Part shown: positions 1-5,805 of the stretch, in pieces
Numbering within the stretch: the first letter of the stretch is position 1
Layout of the letters: every line of letters begins with the position of its first letter
From: Bacteroidales bacterium
Lineage (GTDB): Bacteria > Bacteroidota > Bacteroidia > Bacteroidales > Dysgonomonadaceae
DNA: 6,048 bases
Assembly (NCBI GenBank): GCA_012798745.1
Contig: JAAZMQ010000368.1
Span: forward strand, 1 to 6,048
Direction: 5' to 3'
Position numbers and translations under genes: made by a program
The notes under the pieces: generated by a model
Databases searched by the model: none
Seen by the model: only the letters and a program-made list of their open reading frames with translations
What the model was told of the DNA's origin: nothing

Positions 1-28
1 TAACAAATAGCCGAAAACCCTTGTGAAA

Positions 29-1039
29 ATGAAAATAGCCCTATTATCACCTGTAGCGTGGCGCACACCGCCTCGTCACTACGGTCCGTGGGAACAAGTA
101 GCTTCCAATATTACCGAAGGGCTGGTTGAAAGGGGTGTAGACGTGACCCTTTTTGCCACCAAGGATTCAATCACGAAAGGAAAACTCGACGGAATCATCG
201 AAAGAGGATACGAGGAGGATAAAGAAATCGATCCTAAGGTTGCCGAATGTCTGCATATTGGTTATCTGATGGAAAAAGCTCCAGAATTTGACCTCATCCA
301 CAACCATTTCGATTTTCTGCCCCTCACCTACTCGCGATTGATAAAAACACCAATGGTGACAACCATACATGGTTTTTCGTCGCCCAAAATCATTCCCGTT
401 TATAAAAGATACAATCCGTGGAATAGTTACGTCTCTATCAGCAATGCCGACCGAAACCCTGAGCTCGATTATATTGCTACCGTGTACAACGGGATCGACA
501 AAAGTCTCTTCACCCTTCGGGAAAAGCCGGGCGATTATTTGCTTTATTTCGGACGAATACATCACGACAAGGGGACATGGGAAGCGATTCAAATTGCTTT
601 AAAAGCCAAGATGAAACTCATCATCGCCGGAATTATTCAGGACAAGGCGTATTTTGACGAGAAAGTGGCTCCTTATCTCAACAACGACGATATTGTTTAC
701 GTAGGGAGCGCAGGACCGGAAAAACGCGACGAATTGCTGGGAAATGCGCATGCTCTACTCCACCCCATTAATTTCAACGAGCCTTTCGGACTAAGTGTTG
801 CCGAAGCCATGTTTTGCGGAACGCCGGTGATTGCTTTCAACAAAGGATCGATGAGCGAACTCATCTGCGAAGGGAAAACCGGATTTTTGGTAAATACCAT
901 CGACGAAGCAGTCGAAAAAATTCCGCTGATACGCCAAATCAATCGTTCTTATTGCAGACAATGGGCAGAAGAAAATTTCAGCAAAGAAAAAATGGTGGAC
1001 GATTATTTAAAAGTTTATCGAAAGATACTTGAAAAATAA
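29..1039 (+). CDS. GT4-family glycosyltransferase (GT-B fold)
   Basis: This 336-residue protein is a retaining, nucleotide-sugar-dependent glycosyltransferase of family GT4, predicted to be cytoplasmic because it has no signal peptide or membrane helix. The N-terminal Rossmann half opens with MKIALLSPVAW and a glycine-containing loop (HYGPWEQVAS, 18-27), and TTIHGF lies at 111-116. The C-terminal donor half has VYNGID (152-157), YFGRIHHDKG (173-182) and the hallmark E-x7-E pair E251/E259 within NEPFGLSVAE, followed by GKTGFLV (282-288). Length is normal for compact GT4 enzymes, so it appears intact. I prefer ATG at 29; an in-frame GTG at 23 would add only two residues. A TAA at 1-3 may end an upstream gene, but this cannot be decided here. 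It converges on a GH130 gene, which suggests a mannoside substrate, but donor and acceptor cannot be read from the sequence. Confidence 0.9.
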   Translation: MKIALLSPVAWRTPPRHYGPWEQVASNITEGLVERGVDVTLFATKDSITKGKLDGIIERGYEEDKEIDPKVAECLHIGYLMEKAPEFDLIHNHFDFLPLTYSRLIKTPMVTTIHGFSSPKIIPVYKRYNPWNSYVSISNADRNPELDYIATVYNGIDKSLFTLREKPGDYLLYFGRIHHDKGTWEAIQIALKAKMKLIIAGIIQDKAYFDEKVAPYLNNDDIVYVGSAGPEKRDELLGNAHALLHPINFNEPFGLSVAEAMFCGTPVIAFNKGSMSELICEGKTGFLVNTIDEAVEKIPLIRQINRSYCRQWAEENFSKEKMVDDYLKVYRKILEK

Positions 1040-1069
1040 GCTCCATGACCGGTGTGTCCAAATAAAATA

Positions 1070-1102
1070 TCAGCCCCTCCGGGTTTTACCTGCAGGGGCT
1101 GA
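1070..1102. terminator. Hairpin terminator shared by convergent GT4 and GH130 genes
   Basis: A perfect 9-bp stem, TCAGCCCCT (1070-1078) with AGGGGCTGA (1094-1102), encloses a 15-nt loop. It fills the 66-bp gap between the two stop codons. On the minus strand the stem is followed by TATTTTATTT, a good U-rich tract, and it starts 3 bp after the GH130 stop, so it should end GH130 transcription by an intrinsic mechanism. On the plus strand the tract after the stem is poor in T, so termination of the GT4 transcript is less certain. Confidence 0.85.
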
Positions 1103-1105
1103 CGA

Positions 1106-2563
1106 TTAACTCATTATCTCATCCAGCAAATCATTCAGATCAACGCTAGCAAACGTAGTAGCATAATCACTCATGGCATAAGGGATGATCAGTTCGCCGT
1201 TATGAACGTAGCTCCCACAAGAATAAACCACGTTGGGCACATATCCTGCACGTTCGTCTTCGGCCGGCATGAGCAACGGCTCTTTGGTGCGTCCGATAAC
1301 CTTAGAGGGGTCGTCCAAATCGAGCAAACATGCTCCCAGACAATATTTCCTCACCGGACCTACACCGTGTGTAATCAGCAGCCAACCTTTATCGGTTTCA
1401 ATGGGCGAGCCACCATTGCCTATCTGTACCAATTCCCAAGGATATAGTGGCTCCTGCAAAATTTTGGCTTCAGACCACACTTGCAGATTATCAGAAAACA
1501 TAATGTAATTGTTTATCCCGTCAATGCGGCTGACCATGACATATTTTCCGTTGATCTTGCGCGGAAATAATGCTAAATTTTTATCCACGGCATATTTGCC
1601 ATGCAAAGGCATAATTCGGAAAGAATAAAAATCTTTGGTCTCGATCAGTTTCGGAAGAATATGATAACCATCATAAGCTGTGTATGTGGCATAATAAGTG
1701 AAACTACCGTTATCTTTCATGAATTTCACAAAGCGCGCATCTTCGATACCGTTTTTTTCATATTCCGAAATAGGGAAAATCGCACGCTCGCTCAAATCGG
1801 TATCCAATGAAAATCGTATTTCAGTATGTGATTCGGCAAGCCAAAGAAATTCTTCCATAACTTTTTGCTTTTCCATCGTTAAATGATTACTTTCCATAAC
1901 TTTGTCAACGACACTGAAAAGCTGGTCGTAAGTAAATTTATCGGGAAGCTGTTTTAACACGAGGTTATACAACTCTTCGGGAACTTCCATGTCCCTCAAT
2001 TTGCTGATAAATCTCCTTTTCTCATATAATTTATCTTTGATTACTTCAGCGGTCCCTATATGACTTGCCGGTTCTTCTACAATCACGTTATTATCGGCAT
2101 CGATGATGGCATTGCGAAAGACCAGCGAAGAAATATGTCCTTCACCGGTTGCGCGAAGACTCAAAATAACCCTGACTTCGCCTTTCTGTAAACCGCTTTG
2201 GTCGATATCTTCCACAATAGAAGGATTAAAAAGGGCTGCCGACTCAACTGCATATTCCATTGTAAAATAGGAGCCGATGAGTAATTTCCTGATTTCGGAA
2301 ATATTTTTACCGGTATGTACCCTGTCGACAATGTGTTTTACCTTTTTAAAATGTCTTTTAAAAATACCGGTAATACTGCGGTGGCGTTTAGAAAATTCTC
2401 GAAGAGTCTGCATGAGCAGTACTTCAACTTGAGATTCCGGCATGGCGAGAATATTTTTTATCAACATCTCGGCACGCTCTTCGCCATTGAAAAAAAAACG
2501 TGCAAATACCCGATTAATATCAGGGTATATAACAGCATCTTTTCTCTTAACCCTTAAATTCAT
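1106..2563 (-). CDS. Long-form GH130 family beta-mannoside phosphorylase/hydrolase
   Basis: This 485-residue protein contains a five-bladed beta-propeller GH130 domain (COG2152 type) preceded by a longer N-terminal part than the roughly 300-350-residue short forms have. Family members cleave beta-mannosidic bonds, either with phosphate (releasing mannose 1-phosphate) or with water. Visible motifs are NPSIV (113-117), SLRATGEGHISS (135-146), GIEDARFV (272-279, matching the family's conserved EDPR-type segment), NGGSPIETDKGW (383-394), YVPNVVYSCG (441-450) and PYAMSDYATT (461-470). No signal peptide is seen, so it is probably cytoplasmic. The start is ATG at 2563 (MNLRVKRKD). The frame stays open upstream to 2740, but that 59-residue extension is family-unlike and spans the promoter, so I reject it. 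Its own promoter and terminator make it a single-gene unit. Phosphorylase versus hydrolase, and linkage, cannot be settled here. Confidence 0.9.
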   Translation of the reverse strand: MNLRVKRKDAVIYPDINRVFARFFFNGEERAEMLIKNILAMPESQVEVLLMQTLREFSKRHRSITGIFKRHFKKVKHIVDRVHTGKNISEIRKLLIGSYFTMEYAVESAALFNPSIVEDIDQSGLQKGEVRVILSLRATGEGHISSLVFRNAIIDADNNVIVEEPASHIGTAEVIKDKLYEKRRFISKLRDMEVPEELYNLVLKQLPDKFTYDQLFSVVDKVMESNHLTMEKQKVMEEFLWLAESHTEIRFSLDTDLSERAIFPISEYEKNGIEDARFVKFMKDNGSFTYYATYTAYDGYHILPKLIETKDFYSFRIMPLHGKYAVDKNLALFPRKINGKYVMVSRIDGINNYIMFSDNLQVWSEAKILQEPLYPWELVQIGNGGSPIETDKGWLLITHGVGPVRKYCLGACLLDLDDPSKVIGRTKEPLLMPAEDERAGYVPNVVYSCGSYVHNGELIIPYAMSDYATTFASVDLNDLLDEIMS

Positions 2564-2611
2564 TTTTCTTTTTTGGTGCAAAGTTAACCCTATTATAGAA
2601 ATTAACCCTAT
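2547..2611. repeat. Triplicate TTAACCC words around the GH130 promoter
   Basis: The 10-mer TTAACCCTAT occurs twice on the plus strand, at 2584-2593 and 2602-2611, with an 18-bp period. Its core TTAACCC recurs at 2547-2553, inside codons 4-6 of GH130. One full copy overlaps the -7 box and the other lies roughly where a -33 element would sit. The arrangement could be an operator for a regulator of GH130. The word is short and AT-rich, so chance is possible. Confidence 0.4.
2579..2586 (-). promoter_or_regulatory. Bacteroidota-type -7 box of the GH130 gene
   Basis: On the minus strand TAACTTTG matches the Bacteroidota -7 consensus TAnnTTTG exactly and is followed by CACC and an A-rich leader to the ATG. 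It lies 15 bp upstream of the ATG at 2563, so the 5' leader would be only about 10 nt. No convincing -33 TTTG element is visible at the usual spacing, which suggests a weak or activator-dependent promoter. The box overlaps one copy of the 10-bp direct repeat described separately. Confidence 0.6.
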
Positions 2612-2754
2612 AAAACTCTTCAAAAACTCCCAAAAAATCTTTTTATGTCGTTTTCCGAAAAAATTTCGGCACCAATTTGCATAACAACATTGTAAACCCG
2701 GAAAAATTAAAGGCAACAAAAAACATCCGCTAAATTCCATTGAATAATAGTAAA

Positions 2755-2796
2755 ATCAGCTCAACGAAATTTAAAGAATATTTTCGTTGAGCTGAT
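2755..2796 (-). terminator. Strong intrinsic terminator after the SusD relic
   Basis: A perfect 15-bp stem, ATCAGCTCAACGAAA (2755-2769) with its exact complement at 2782-2796, encloses a 12-nt loop. On the minus strand the stem runs into TTTTACTATTATT, a usable U-rich tract. It sits 50 bp beyond the stop of the SusD-like tail, the expected place for the end of a susCD transcript. It also separates upstream minus-strand transcription from the GH130 promoter. It looks intact although the gene before it is not. Confidence 0.85.
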
Positions 2797-2846
2797 CGCT
2801 ACACATATAATTTTCTCCGAATTAACAATAGATAGCCAAAGGAATA

Positions 2847-2978
2847 TTATTTCCAGAATGGATTTTGTGTTAAATTCGGATTTTTATCCATTTCATCTTG
2901 TGGTACGGGGAACCAATACATTTGTTTCTCGAATACGCGTTTTTGGTAAGGTGTGCGAACAAAAAATGATTTTTTCAT
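2847..2978 (-). pseudogene. C-terminal remnant of a SusD/RagB-like lipoprotein
   Basis: The last 35 residues before the TAA at 2847-2849 carry the C-terminal signature of SusD-family outer-membrane glycan-binding lipoproteins: RVFEKQMYWFPVPQDEMD followed by NPNLTQNPFW. This matches the family's usual ending of the form (F/W)PIPxxE...NPNLxQNPGW. Intact SusD proteins are about 500-600 residues with a lipoprotein signal, and none of that is present. The frame is open upstream to about 3164, but residues before TPYQKRV do not resemble SusD and overlap an inverted-repeat region. I place the edge at an in-frame ATG (2976-2978) for convenience; the true break is uncertain and probably lies between 2954 and 3000. 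No SusC partner is in the window. This is best read as the tail of a deleted or rearranged susCD pair, not a functional gene. Confidence 0.8.
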
Positions 2979-3100
2979 TTTGTCGAAATTCCGGTGGGAG
3001 TGAAATTTTTTTATCTTCCGTCGGGAAACCGGGTTAGCGTACACAAAAAATTTATCCTTTTTCGGAAAATGCGCGTTAACATTAACCAACTCAATTCCTC

Positions 3101-3159
3101 TGCCGGATTTTCCGACGAGAGATACAGGAAACCAATATCCTATTTCTGAAAATCCGACA
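3101..3159. repeat. Inner imperfect inverted repeat
   Basis: TGCCGGATTTTC (3101-3112) pairs with GAAAATCCGACA (3148-3159) at 11 of 12 positions across a 35-nt spacer. It lies inside the larger inverted repeat but is not exactly centred in it. It could form a structured RNA or cruciform. It is not followed by a U tract, so it is not an obvious terminator. Confidence 0.45.
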
Positions 3160-3267
3160 GGCAAAAAATGGGGTTTTTTGCATAAAAACAGCCTTGGTTT
3201 GCCGGAAAAACGTTTTTATTTGTTAAAACATATTATTAGGAGAGAGGCAAATCATAATTTGTATATA

Positions 3268-3284
3268 CGTCGGGAAATCCGACG
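3268..3284. repeat. Short perfect hairpin CGTCGG/CCGACG
   Basis: A 6-bp GC-rich stem, CGTCGG (3268-3273) and CCGACG (3279-3284), encloses the 5-nt loop GAAAT. It stands directly against the right arm of the large inverted repeat. The word CGTCGGGAAA recurs at 3019-3028 beside the left arm, so this palindrome appears to belong to the same repeat unit. The form resembles extragenic palindromic elements. No U tract follows. Confidence 0.45.
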
Positions 3285-3427
3285 GAGGATAAAAAAAATT
3301 TTCACTGATCACAGAAAACTATTTTCCGACTCTATCGCCTGCTTTTTTTATCAGATATCGTTCGGGGAATCAACAAGTAAACATTAAACGTGTTTTTATC
3401 ACATACTTTTAACTTCTCATCTGTTGT

Positions 3428-4570
3428 CTAGTATTTTTTCAGCAAAGTTAATAATTCGCTATCGAGTTTATGTCCATACCAATCTTCATATGCAACATCT
3501 TTCCTGCCGGAATCGAGAATTCCAAAATCACCCCGAAAATTCCAGAGAGCATACCCAATTCCATGCTGAGTGAGGATATCGAGCACATCATTAAACCATG
3601 CAAGAAATACTTTATGGGGAGTTTCTTTCCAACAGCCACATTCGCCACAATGAACCCCGACACCCTTGTTCACTGCATCAATCCATGGAGCATAAAACTC
3701 TTCCAGACTTTTTTTGTCGAAATATTTTCCGTCAATCCTACCCGGCCATACCGGTTTGGGCGCATCATCCGGGTTTTTCCACACCCAGGGAGCCCGATAA
3801 TGTGAGACATAATGAGGATAATAACCCCGACAACTTTGAGCGATATCAAGGTCGAAAATCTCGGGAATAGGATCATTTCCTACATTATTCCCATCGGCAA
3901 TAACCAGATGTTGCGGATTATACCGGCGAATAGCTTTCAATGCTTTTTGAGCCACTTCGCGATAGAGTTTTCCCGGAATCGGGCCTCTTTCAGCGTGTTG
4001 ATCATTCATGTTTTCCCGCATACAGGGTTCATTCACCAAATCGAAACTTATTTCTTTAGGTGAAAGATGTTTAAACCGTTTAGCCCACATGCTCCAATGC
4101 TCATAAAAAGCTTCCTGCGCTGCTTTATCCTGCCAAAGGTTGTAAGGTTCATTGAATCCTGCGTTTACACAAAAGCCCGGAGCGCGATGAAGATTTAAGC
4201 TCACATGTAATCCATAACTATTGGCCTTTTCCACCAACGACTGGATACGATCTATTACTTTTTCGTCGAAATGAAGCACATCATCGGGTGTGATGTCCTT
4301 AGATGGGTCAAAAATAATATATCGCGGGTAGGCCATGGGAAGGCGTATAAAATTGAATCCCCAATCAGCCATCCATTTCAAATCTTCATCAGTGGTTATC
4401 GTACCATCATTCTCTCTGTAAGGAGAGAAATAGTCAAGCAAATTGAAGCCGCGCCAACGTGGTAGTTTGTTTTTGGTTAAACAAAAAAAATTTTCAGCCG
4501 CCACAGGTCCTTTTAAACTAACGCTTGTAGCAATCACGCCAATGCTTCGAATAAAATTTCTACGCTTCAT
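3428..4570 (-). CDS. Secreted GH5-family glycoside hydrolase (endoglycanase-like)
   Basis: This 380-residue enzyme belongs to glycoside hydrolase family 5 (clan GH-A, TIM barrel), which retains configuration while cutting beta-linked glycans such as cellulose or mannan. The N-terminus MKRRNFIRSIG resembles a twin-arginine leader, with a likely signal-peptidase site after the VAA at 23-25, so it should act outside the cytoplasm; there is no lipobox. Visible catalytic elements are R76 (FIRLP), H128, N180-E181 (LVNEP, acid/base), a GYYPHY segment near 250, E310 (CGECGCW, nucleophile) and W343 (ALWNF). Both glutamates are present and the length fits a single catalytic domain with no carbohydrate-binding module. 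I chose ATG at 4570; an in-frame TTG at 4579 adds only three residues. It begins 25 bp after the ftsE-like gene on the same strand, with no convincing promoter between, so it is probably read through. Substrate specificity is not resolvable. Confidence 0.9.
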   Translation of the reverse strand: MKRRNFIRSIGVIATSVSLKGPVAAENFFCLTKNKLPRWRGFNLLDYFSPYRENDGTITTDEDLKWMADWGFNFIRLPMAYPRYIIFDPSKDITPDDVLHFDEKVIDRIQSLVEKANSYGLHVSLNLHRAPGFCVNAGFNEPYNLWQDKAAQEAFYEHWSMWAKRFKHLSPKEISFDLVNEPCMRENMNDQHAERGPIPGKLYREVAQKALKAIRRYNPQHLVIADGNNVGNDPIPEIFDLDIAQSCRGYYPHYVSHYRAPWVWKNPDDAPKPVWPGRIDGKYFDKKSLEEFYAPWIDAVNKGVGVHCGECGCWKETPHKVFLAWFNDVLDILTQHGIGYALWNFRGDFGILDSGRKDVAYEDWYGHKLDSELLTLLKKY

Positions 4571-4595
4571 ACTATTCAAATTTGTTGTGTTAGGT

Positions 4596-5267
4596 TTATA
4601 TTGAATTCAGATGCATATTTTCGCACCGCATAATTTTGGCGGGAAATGCCTGCACAATCGAATAATTATGGGTGGCCATCATCACTGCTGTGCCTTTTTG
4701 GGAAATTGCGTGCAATAAAGCTACGATTTGCGATCCGGTCTCCGGATCGAGGTTGCCGGTAGGTTCATCGGCCAAAACAAGAGGAGGTGAATTGAGCAAT
4801 GCCCGTGCAATAACCACCCGCTGTTGTTCGCCACCCGAAAGTTCATGGGGCATTTTATACGCTTTGTTTTGCATGCCTACCTGCACCAACACTTCATGAA
4901 TTCGATCCTGAATCATTCTTTTGTTTTTCCATCCGGTAGCCCGCAAAACGAATTCCAAGTTTTTCTCTACCGATCGATCAATCAGCAGTTGAAAATCTTG
5001 AAAAACGATACCGATTTTTCGCCTCAGATAAGGAATATTTTTCCGTTTAATCTTCTGTAAACGATAATCAAAAACCTGTGCATCGCCCGACTCGATGGGA
5101 ATTTCGGCATACATACTTTTAAGCAGGGTGCTTTTTCCGGAGCCCACCTTACCGATAACATAAAGAAAATCTCCCTGATTCACGGTAAGATTCACATCAC
5201 GCAAAATGGTATTTTCCTCCCTGTTAAGAACTACATCGCTATACTTTACAAGCCATTCGTCGCCCAT
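4596..5267 (-). CDS. ftsE: FtsE-like ABC transporter ATP-binding protein
   Basis: This 223-residue ABC ATPase has every nucleotide-binding motif: Walker A GKVGSGKST (39-47), Q-loop FQDFQLL with Q90, signature LSGGEQQR (143-150), Walker B LVLADEP with E168, D-loop GNLD (171-174) and switch histidine H200. The compact size and the VFQDFQLL and ADEPTGNLDPETG segments fit FtsE, which with the membrane protein FtsX controls septal cell-wall hydrolases during division. The MacB/LolD export ATPases are close relatives and remain an alternative. No ftsX gene is adjacent, so the partner must be elsewhere. It starts 5 bp after the upstream DUF4870 gene and is probably translated from the same transcript. 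No residue is missing, so it should be active. Confidence 0.85.
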   Translation of the reverse strand: MGDEWLVKYSDVVLNREENTILRDVNLTVNQGDFLYVIGKVGSGKSTLLKSMYAEIPIESGDAQVFDYRLQKIKRKNIPYLRRKIGIVFQDFQLLIDRSVEKNLEFVLRATGWKNKRMIQDRIHEVLVQVGMQNKAYKMPHELSGGEQQRVVIARALLNSPPLVLADEPTGNLDPETGSQIVALLHAISQKGTAVMMATHNYSIVQAFPAKIMRCENMHLNSI

Positions 5268-5272
5268 CGTTA

Positions 5273-5743
5273 TTATTTAATAAATTCTATCGTCAGCGGA
5301 TATTTCCAGTCTTCGCCATTGTTGGCTTTAACCGCTGCGATAATAACAAATACAATATAGATGATACCTACTACAATAGCCAGAGGGATACCTATAATGG
5401 TAATGCACAAAATAGCAGCATAGATAACAAAGCTGATAATGAAATTCATTATGTTTTTGCCGTGCCAATCAACCTTAGGATTAACATCTTTATTGGCAAT
5501 CCACAGGATAAGAGGGATTATGAAACCGATTAAAGGCGCCAAAAATCCCGCAAGCTGCGAAATATGCATAAGCGTAAGATATGTCTTCTCATCCAGTCCA
5601 AATAAGGGTTTCCCGAAACTGCCGGAAGTATCGGATTTTCTCTCTTCGTTCAATATTTTTGCTTTTTCGCGCTGATATTCTTCTTCTGTAAGAACACCTT
5701 TTTCTCTTAATTCAGCCAAAATTTTCAAATCTTCATATTTCAT
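5273..5743 (-). CDS. SHOCT-like and DUF4870 domain membrane protein
   Basis: This 156-residue protein begins with a short helical SHOCT-like segment (1-33; LKILAELREKGVLTEEEYQ), followed by a polar linker (34-50). A DUF4870 domain follows, with hydrophobic segments at about 58-83, 98-117 and 119-139. The signature region around WHGKNIMNFIIS (93-104), after an aspartate-rich loop, is characteristic of DUF4870, a family of small inner-membrane proteins of unknown function. ATG at 5743 is the natural start because the SHOCT segment begins there. It is the first gene of an apparent operon with the ftsE-like gene and GH5. The promoter lies about 65 bp upstream. No biochemical role can be assigned. 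Confidence 0.85.
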   Translation of the reverse strand: MKYEDLKILAELREKGVLTEEEYQREKAKILNEERKSDTSGSFGKPLFGLDEKTYLTLMHISQLAGFLAPLIGFIIPLILWIANKDVNPKVDWHGKNIMNFIISFVIYAAILCITIIGIPLAIVVGIIYIVFVIIAAVKANNGEDWKYPLTIEFIK

Positions 5744-5805
5744 AGTTACTTATTTTTGGTATTATTTATCTGGTAATAAAGTGTGTAATCGCATCTTTTG
5801 TTGTG

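Larger units (their letters stand above)
2999..3306. repeat. Inverted repeat with 26-28 nt arms, MITE- or REP-like
   Basis: The left arm (2999-3024) begins AGTGAAA, continues with a T run and ends ATCTTCCGTCGG. The right arm (3279-3306), read on the opposite strand, begins AGTGAAAA, continues with a T run and ends ATCCTCCGTCGG. The arms differ by one substitution and one-base length changes in the A and T runs. They are 254 bp apart, for a total span of 308 bp. No transposase gene lies between them and I see no target-site duplication at the ends. It could be a small non-autonomous mobile element, two extragenic palindromic repeats facing each other, or a decayed insertion. Confidence 0.5.
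2979..3427. other. Gene-free, repeat-rich region between SusD relic and GH5
   Basis: This roughly 450-bp stretch has no ORF with recognisable protein similarity or coding character in any frame. It is AT-rich with homopolymer A and T runs, broken by recurring GC-rich words of the type CGGAAA/TTTCCG and TCCGAC/GTCGG (near 3020, 3063, 3105, 3112, 3154, 3203, 3270, 3280 and 3326). It contains the inverted repeats listed separately. No clear terminator follows the GH5 stop at 3428, so GH5 transcripts may run through it to the hairpin at 2755-2796. It probably replaced or eroded the body of a susD gene. Confidence 0.6.

Noticed and set aside
2655..2669. Small hairpin CCGAAA-AAA-TTTCGG upstream of the GH130 promoter.
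   Set aside because: The stem is only 6 bp of mostly A-T pairs with a 3-nt loop and no adjacent gene end, so it is too weak to call a terminator or regulatory site.
2564..2740. A 59-codon N-terminal extension of the GH130 frame with hydrophobic, cysteine-containing residues that could pass for a signal sequence.
   Set aside because: It runs through the -7 box and the TTAACCC repeats, does not resemble the family, and the ATG at 2563 begins a natural GH130 N-terminus.
2979..3164. An open frame upstream of the SusD tail, which would make a 105-residue protein from a TTG start.
   Set aside because: The added residues do not resemble SusD, the start codon is weak, and the stretch coincides with inverted repeats.
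3178..3387. A 69-codon plus-strand frame in the spacer.
   Set aside because: Its composition is basic and repetitive with no recognisable domain, it overlaps the right inverted-repeat arm, and no promoter is visible.
3360..3427. Possible terminator after GH5 around GTG-TTTTTAT-CAC.
   Set aside because: The pairing is only 3-4 bp and no U tract follows on the minus strand.
4571..4595. A -7-like box CAAATTTG before GH5.
   Set aside because: It lacks the leading TA dinucleotide and has no partner element; read-through from ftsE is simpler.
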